The translations under genes were made by a program, and so were the position numbers. The notes below the pieces were generated by a model. The model ran no database searches. It saw only the letters and a list, made by a program, of their open reading frames with translations, and had not been told where the DNA came from. A stretch of DNA of 64,000 nt from Tieghemiomyces parasiticus (Eukaryota; Kickxellomycota; Dimargaritomycetes; Dimargaritales; Dimargaritaceae). Below are positions 57,762 to 64,000 of the stretch, piece after piece (the first letter of the stretch is position 1; each line of letters begins with the position of its first letter). The stretch lies in NCBI GenBank assembly GCA_027575765.1, contig JANBPT010000048.1, forward strand, positions 29,586-93,585, written 5' to 3'.

Positions 57762-60184
57762 CTACTTTGGTACCTCCGGGCCGGCGGACAGCACCACATG
57801 GGGACCGCCCCGGGCCGACACGCCGGTTTGGCTTTCCAACTCGCCAGCCGTCAAGGCCAGAAAGCGGCAAACGAACGATCGGACCAGGGCATCCACCCAG
57901 GTCTGGCCCTCCGCTGCGACGATCTGGGTGAGTTCCTGTTTACCCATACCCGGCCAAATCCGCTTAAAGAAGGACTTGGGCCGCGGGAACACCTGCACTT
58001 CGGTGTTGGAGGCAACCAGGATGTTAAACATGTGGCGGGAGGCTGCGACGGTGACCGTGGTCGGTTCGTCCCCTTCCTCTCCCCCAGGGACGCGCATCGA
58101 CACCCCTTCGGGTGCCGTGTATCGCTTCAACAGGATACGTTGATCGGCGTCGGCGTCGTCGGCCGTAGGGCGGTGCGCCACGCGATCAAGATGGAGCACC
58201 ACCGCGTAACCGATGGCATCCAGAAGCCCGCCCAGATGGTCCACCAGCCCGAGGTTGAGGGCCTGGGCTCCCGTGAAGACGCGCCCCCCGGCCACCGAAC
58301 GCAAGTGCTCGGTGGTGAATCCACGACCTGTCTGTACGCGCTGTAAAAAGTCCCCGTAGATGGTATCGGCCAGTCGACGGAAGCGGGCCACGTCGTCCGG
58401 GGTGGGAGAGTGCAGCAACGAGTTGGCCGTGTTGCCAAATTGGTACTTGTCCACGGTGACGCCCAGACGGTCGAGAAACTTATTAGTCAGGGTCAACTTG
58501 GCCATGGCCACGCCGATACTACCCGTCACGGTGAGTGGTTGGGCCACAATTTGGGCACAGGGTGCGGTGGCCAGGTAGGCCCCCGAGGCGGCCACACCAG
58601 CGTAGCTAGCCACCACCGGCTTACGCTTGATGTTCTGGGCATAGTCCACGGCGTGGGCGATCGTGTCGCTACCGACGGGATCACCGCCTCCGGAGTTAAC
58701 CCGCAAGACGATGGCGTTGATCTTGGCGTTGTCCGCCGCTTCGCGAATGGCCTGGGCTACACGGGAGGCCGAGGTGGGGCCGCTGCGCGTGATGTTGCCC
58801 GTCAGGTAGACCACGCCCACGCGGAATTGATCAGCACGCTTGCGGCTGCCCGGAGCGGTGGTAGTGCAGCGTAGGAACCGATGCAACGGCATGGTCCGGG
58901 TCCCTTTCAGTTCGGCTAGCGTGTCCAGACGGTAGCCCAGTTTGTCTACCAGGCCCCGTGCCAAGGCGCTGCGACCAAGGACGACCCCTTCCTCGGTAAG
59001 GAGTTGCAGCTGCGTAGGTCCACAGTACCAGAGACGCGTCAGAGGGTTAAAGGGTTAATCGGGTTCTAGCTCGGAGCGGAGAGTCGGTGTCCGTCTCTTC
59101 CATAACCAATTGGACTTGGCCCGCCGGCCCAGAGGCTACCTCTCCCCCAGTCAAATCGCGCTACGTACGAAACCACGGGGCCTCTGCCGCCGCGCTGACT
59201 TACCTGTGCGGGGACACCATCCGCGGGCACAGCGAGCGCTTCTGCGATACGAGGACCACGGCTACTTATGATGTCGGACTTAATGGTGTCATTAAGAGAG
59301 CGCAGGAGGGCCTCAGTATTCTCGCTCTGGGGTGGAGGAAGGGCGGTGTGATTGAGGATACTGGGGAAGCTCTTGTACTCGTCGCGGGTTTCGACGAACG
59401 CGTCGATGCCCAAGCGCTCCAGGGCATTTTTGAAGAAAGGGATGACGCGGGACACGCCTTCAAAATGCACTTCCCCGGTGGGCTGTAGCACCACCTCGTC
59501 GAAGGCCGAAGCCAGGTAATACGTGAGTTGGCTATCCAGGCTGTCGGCGCACAGCGTGGTTCGAGGTCCGGTCGAACCAAACTGGGTAGTCTTCCACTCC
59601 TTAAAGTGGCGGATCGCTTCGCGGATCTCCTGGATCTGAGCAGCGTCCGGGGTGGGTCCCGGACCGGCGTCGCCCAAACTGACGACCAGGCGTTCAACGT
59701 GGGGGTCCAGCGCAGCGAAATTGAGTGCACGTACGGCATCCAGGATAGTCATAGGCGGGTCGACGTTATCGTCGCCAGGCAGGATACTCAGCGGGCCAAG
59801 CGTCCCGGCGAAGCCTCCGCCGACGTTCTCTATCAGCGATTGCGGACTCAGGCGCCACACCAGCGTAGTATGCGGGAACACGGTAGTGTGCTTGAGGTAG
59901 GCAATGTACTGGGACAGACTGAAGGCCGCGCCACCGACGAGGACGACGGCCCCAAAAATGTACCACGGACGGAACCAACGCGACGGCGGCGGCGGCGGTG
60001 GCGGTGGCGGTGGAGGATGCTTAGGCGCCTCGACTGCCTCGACTACTTCGCCCACCGTGTCCAGCTTTTGGGCGCGAAGAACTGAGGTATGGAATGGAAC
60101 GCGACCGGACAGGCTTAGCGCGCGGCTCAGGGCCAGACGAGGAAGAAGGCGTTGGCGAGCCCCGCGGAGCCACAGAGATGCCAT
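57762..60184 (-). CDS. Signal peptide peptidase A (SppA, peptidase family S49), organelle-type
   Basis: Membrane-bound Ser/Lys-dyad protease with two S49 domains, like E. coli SppA. Two exons, 60184-59204 and 59009-57762 (donor GTAAGT, acceptor CGCAG, 194-nt intron), join in phase 0 for 743 codons (742 residues). ATG 60184 begins a basic, acid-poor presequence (MASLWLRGARQRLLPRLALS). An 11-residue Pro run (57-67) and a membrane helix (about 74-95) follow. The N-terminal S49 domain carries the likely catalytic Lys (K271 in DEYKSFPS, aligned with K209 of E. coli). The C-terminal domain carries the nucleophile Ser (S469 in GVAASGAYLAT, aligned with S409). The intron falls between the two domains. 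Mitochondrial location is inference from the N-terminus. Confidence 0.9.
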
Positions 60185-60864
60185 GGAGACGAGTGGGGGA
60201 GGGGTACAGGCAGGATAACGAATGGGTTGGTTACGAAGGTAGATGCTACCAACGGATGCGGCTAGACGGAGTTGGTTATGTCCGGCGAGTTGACGCTGAA
60301 GCGTACTGCGGTAAAATGGGGCGGGAAGGACTTTGTGGTAGAGGTTGGAATCATTACCATCCACTCTATATTGCAGGGCTGCGCCCTGGACGTCCGCCGG
60401 ACCACCGGTGTGGTGGGAAATTCAACATGTACCACGTACCACTGCAAGTCTGGTAGCAGAGTTCCGATCCTCAGGCCCTGATAATGCAAGCCGGGCTTGG
60501 GCCGTACCAGGGTTATCGCTTAGGTGGTGGGTATTCGCCGTCACAACGTTCTTCCGCTTCACCCTCCCGGGGCCCTTTTTCAGTCGAACTAGTAGGTCTC
60601 AAGGAATCACAGCTGAAACTCTGTCTGGTACCAGATCGCGTTTACTGATTCAGCTCCAAGCGGGGACATCACCACACGGGGGTGGGCCAAAAAAAAGTGC
60701 AATACTGAAAGCAAGCCAGGTTAGAGATGGTGAGTGTAAGAGGAGCAAGAGTTAAGCTGTCCCACCGTGTTGCAGGGATTATTACGGTAGAATGTGATAA
60801 AGTAAAGAGGTGACGGTTAACGTAAAGGGCAACCGTAGTAGTAGAGAACAGGCCTAGCGGTACC
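60185..60864. other. Spacer upstream of SppA
   Basis: 680 nt. The SppA frame is open to 60364 but its first ATG in a good context is 60184. Short plus-strand frames here lack features. Confidence 0.4.
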
Positions 60865-62235
60865 TTAGCCCGTGTGCCAGGTATCATCGCGCAGGTTGCC
60901 CGGGGGTACACACATAATTTCCGGCGGGTAATTGGCCCTCTGGTCGCACCGGATATCGTAGTGGTCATTACCATAGGCCGGCACCTTCTGCTGGGCGTAA
61001 TCATAGGTCCCTGGCAACCCCGTGGGCATGGAAGGCCGGTGCCTTAGGTCACGATGCATGGAGGGTTTCGCGACTACGTTGGGCGGTCCCTGGTTCGTGG
61101 CCGGCGGTTCCGCCATGACGTGGGAGGTCGCCAATCGGTCGCGGTGGCCTCCATCGGTGTACCTGGCCCAGCAGCCCCCGTCAGCGATCGACCGTTGCCC
61201 GTAAATGGGCCCTGCATGGTGCCCGCTGTCGGTGCCATGGCTACGGCTCTGCTGTAGGCTCCCCTTCGTCACTGGGGTGGTTCCCGCAGCAAACTGACGA
61301 GGGGCCTCCGTCATCTGTGTACGACTTGCCTGGCGAGGCAGATTGGCGAAATCAATCACCTCAAAGTGACTCTTCTGGCGGGGTAGGGCGACGGTCGGGG
61401 CATGCGCAGGCTGATCGCGGCGGGGAGTCTGCCTCCGATCTGTGATGGTTCCGGTAGGAGCCTCGGATATTTGAACACGAGAGCGTCCCTCACGATACTT
61501 CGACTGACAATGACTGCTACTCAGATTGTGATCTACCTGATCCCGGTTCCTCGGCATGGGTTGGGCGTGCTTCTCCAGCGTGGGGCGCACATTACGTGTC
61601 CCGAGGGTATCCTGGGGGTGGGACTTGGAGGTATGGTGAGTGCGATTATTCGGGTTGCGTACGGTGCTATGCACTCCGTGGCTTCCCTGGTTGCGGTACT
61701 CTGAGCTACAGGGTATTTGGCAATTTGGCCGATAGGATCGGTTGGGTACTTCGTGGGTACTCTGGCTGTGGTGCCCCAGATGGCGGAGGTTACAGTATTC
61801 CGGGTTAGGAAGGGTATGGCGGTGCCTCGTCAGACTGGACCGGTGAAAAAATTCCGAGGAGGGCTGCACATAATACGGATCATGATGATGACCTAATTTC
61901 ACCCCCTGCCCCCGAGAGGATCCAGTGTCGACTGGGCTGGTAGCACGCCCGCAGTCACTGACGAGGGGTTCCATGGTAGATGACCGGTGACTGTTGTCTA
62001 AATCTTTGGCTCCGTACGGATTCATGAGAGTTCTCAAGAGTAACTTCAAGCGCATCCATATTCGGGTGAGGCCGTCGGGCTGGTTGGGTGAAGCAGCCCC
62101 CCTAAAACGCCTAAACGTCATGTGGTACGCCTTCTTTGGCCTACCTTGCGCGTCCTTCACCGTATTCAGTCGGACAGTGTCCAGCGAATGGTCCGGAGAG
62201 ACCAAGATGGAAGCCTCCTCAATCATACCGATCAT
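60865..62235 (-). CDS. Unrecognised basic, disordered protein
   Basis: A 480-codon open frame. The first ATG (62235) gives 456 residues; the frame extends to a TTG at 62304, so a 5' exon may be missing. The first ~50 residues look globular (MIGMIEEASILVSPDHSLDT, then KKAYHMTFRRFRG). The remainder is low-complexity, rich in His, Arg, Ser, Pro, Asn and Gln and probably disordered (for example RHRHTLPNPEYCNLRHLGHH). No domain was recognised. The length of the frame argues for a real gene. A possible first exon, MPHRRHPLEIECDLLLDTQV at about 62552-62617, ends at a GTACGT donor, but I could not join it in frame. Confidence 0.45.
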   Translation of the reverse strand: MIGMIEEASILVSPDHSLDTVRLNTVKDAQGRPKKAYHMTFRRFRGAASPNQPDGLTRIWMRLKLLLRTLMNPYGAKDLDNSHRSSTMEPLVSDCGRATSPVDTGSSRGQGVKLGHHHDPYYVQPSSEFFHRSSLTRHRHTLPNPEYCNLRHLGHHSQSTHEVPNRSYRPNCQIPCSSEYRNQGSHGVHSTVRNPNNRTHHTSKSHPQDTLGTRNVRPTLEKHAQPMPRNRDQVDHNLSSSHCQSKYREGRSRVQISEAPTGTITDRRQTPRRDQPAHAPTVALPRQKSHFEVIDFANLPRQASRTQMTEAPRQFAAGTTPVTKGSLQQSRSHGTDSGHHAGPIYGQRSIADGGCWARYTDGGHRDRLATSHVMAEPPATNQGPPNVVAKPSMHRDLRHRPSMPTGLPGTYDYAQQKVPAYGNDHYDIRCDQRANYPPEIMCVPPGNLRDDTWHTG

Positions 62236-63936
62236 AAAATCAAGATGGGAGGAGAGGACGATCGGGTTGGTAGTAATACCGCCAATGTGGTACAGATAGT
62301 CCAAAAAGTGGGGGGGGGTAGTACCACAATGAAATGCGCAGATTAGCCACGGTTATAAAGCTCAAAATGTACTGGCTGGATAGCTGTGATACCGGCGAGA
62401 ATAGGTAGGAGAGCGTCGGGTGATTTAGTAGGTCAGTAAAAAGGTACCCCTGAATACCAGACAGTTACATTTGTTAAATGGCCAACTGAGACACCGTACT
62501 GACGGTATCATGAGAAAAGCAAGCGACACATGAACATATGCAGTAACGTACCATCAACTTGGGTATCGAGTAGGAGGTCGCACTCTATTTCCAACGGATG
62601 ACGACGGTGGGGCATGTCAACGGCGGGTCAATTGGTTGCAGGGCATAGTACGGTGGGACGTGGTTAATGTCAGGGAGACTAGCGACTGCAATAGAAAAGA
62701 TGGTTGGGCTATCATGAAGGCATTATAACGTATTAGTGAAAAGGGAGTGAGAGGGAGTGGTTAAAGTTAATCAGAATCTGGTCAACTGATAGTCCAGTGC
62801 GCCTACCTTTTATACTCTACTAATCATCTCGTACCTTGTTCATTTATCAACAGGACTCCGGACTACAATTGCAGGCCATATATAGACGGGGTTCATAACA
62901 GGCGGTCGGAGGTGGATGGTTCGGCGGTGAGGAGGCGGGTAGCACGCTGGTCAACTTGGTATCGCCCTAATGGTTCACCCCAACATTCCCCACCAGCCAA
63001 CATATTATCACAGGACGTCAGGGGAAGAGCCTATCCAAAAAAATGGGCGGCGGCTGACGGCGGGTCCAATCTTGCCGCCCGTCCACTAGGACACCCTGCC
63101 TATATTGGCCTGAACAAGTAATAATGACTAAATGTCGTGTGGTCCAATAGTGTGGTATGTTTACGTTCATCTATCACTACTGTTCCAGATCTAGCTAACC
63201 TGAGCGGTGGCGTCTAGTATTTATCGTTCTCACTCGTCACCAGACAGACCGACCCAATGAACACGCCGTGGGACTTCCGGGGACAGGCCATAATCCCTAG
63301 CGTACGAAGGCCACGTGGGACCAGGGCTCAATAACTGCTGGGAGGTGGTGTTATGAAATCTTTGAGGCCTTCCACTCACACCGTTGTTTACATACAAACG
63401 GTCTTTCCTGCCTTGAGGGAGGCGGGTCATTTAGGAAAAGGCGAAGGCAGATGGAATTATACGCCAATACAAGGAACGACCTCATTTCCGACGACTTCCA
63501 TTTGGCGGGTCTGTTAAACTACGTAGTCTACCAATGAGGATATGGGGCAGCTAACGAATAAGTCACTAATCACCCGCTAACAAGAGCCTTGCGATGACCG
63601 TCCGCAGTGTTAATAAATAAACAAGGAGGTGACCTCGGGTTAATCACGGCTGACTAAGGTATTACAATCCATGCACTGAATACCTGAAAATAAAACGGTT
63701 TCGTCTGGCGCCCGCCAGAGGTAAACAGCCAGCACAGGCCACTGGAATATGTGATGGTCAACAATTGGCGTAAAGAGTTGAATATGGCTAGGTCATTCAA
63801 GCCAATAAAAAGAACTGGCAAAAAAAAGTAACAACAGACGTCTGAGTAGAGATTGGACAGCGAAACGATCAAAACTCTAACCAGTTTTCATACAACTCGA
63901 ATGCTGGTGAAATTTACCCTTCCGATGGGGAAAAGC
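62236..63936. other. Spacer to the right edge
   Basis: About 1.7 kb. Apart from the possible short exon near 62552-62617 (minus) there is no coding signal. A G9 run is at 62310-62318. The rest is mixed-composition DNA leading to the tRNA. Confidence 0.4.
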
Positions 63937-63940
63937 AAAA
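63937..63940 (-). terminator. RNA polymerase III terminator of the tRNA gene
   Basis: On the minus strand a T4 run begins three bases after the tRNA discriminator base, with another T4 six bases further on. This is the usual Pol III stop signal. Confidence 0.7.
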
Positions 63941-63943
63941 TAG

Positions 63944-64000
63944 TGGTCAGAGTGGGATTCGAACCCACGCCTACAAGAGTAGACTACGACCTGAACGTAG
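63944..64000 (-). tRNA. tRNA-Leu(CAG), 3' part, cut by the window edge
   Basis: Reading the minus strand from the edge: anticodon stem CTACG, 7-nt loop TTCAGGT with anticodon CAG (63993-63991), and matching stem CGTAG. A long variable arm follows, as in class II tRNAs (Leu, Ser, Tyr in some lineages). The T arm GTGGG-TTCGAAT-CCCAC, the 3' acceptor strand TCTGACC and discriminator A at 63944 complete it. The CAG anticodon, long variable arm and A73 agree on leucine. The internal B-box is GGTTCGAATCC. The acceptor 5' strand, D arm and A-box lie outside the window, so an intron after the anticodon can be excluded but the 5' half cannot be checked. Confidence 0.9.

Overview
The window is nuclear DNA from a fungus, probably an early-diverging (non-Dikarya) lineage. 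This is inference from gene content: fungal-type STT4, TFC3, NSP1, SGF29, CBP4 and URA6 homologues sit beside an MCM9 homologue and a LARP7/Pof8-type protein, and MCM9 is missing from yeasts and most higher fungi. Genes are GC-rich, carry few short introns (58 to about 420 nt) with GTAAGT donors and usually a CTAAC-like branch site, and lie in AT-richer spacers. TGA ends many intact genes, so the genetic code is standard. No mobile element with a recognisable enzyme, no CRISPR array and no rRNA was seen.

Layout. 0-16 kb: phosphatidylinositol 4-kinase STT4 (+), the largest TFIIIC subunit TFC3 (+) with an added PHD finger, then convergent mitochondrial ribosomal protein uL15m (-). 16-25 kb: nucleoporin NSP1, SAGA subunit SGF29 and a LARP7-family RNA-binding protein, all on the minus strand. 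25-31 kb: a gene-poor zone with two diverged Myb/SANT-like paralogues flanking a small unknown gene. 31-36 kb: a ZNF706/SERF-like small zinc-finger protein (-), MCM9 (+) and the PROPPIN HSV2/WDR45B (-). 36-53 kb: gene-poor and apparently lineage-specific, with a one-pass membrane protein, a 680-residue secreted protein, a 152-bp tandem repeat, a dispersed repeat present twice, and several open fragments that look like decaying or unrecognised genes, including one frame split by a single TGA. 53-64 kb: CBP4 (+), URA6 with a mitochondrial-type extension (-), a two-domain SppA/S49 peptidase (-), a basic unknown protein (-), and the 3' half of a tRNA-Leu(CAG) (-) running off the right edge.

The recognised genes do not form one pathway; they are ordinary housekeeping genes (lipid signalling, Pol III transcription, nuclear pore, chromatin, autophagy, mitochondrial biogenesis, DNA repair). 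Splice models were built by eye. For every multi-exon gene the exons sum to a whole number of codons and the joined protein continues the family alignment where the family is known. Family assignments come from recognised motifs; no database search was run.
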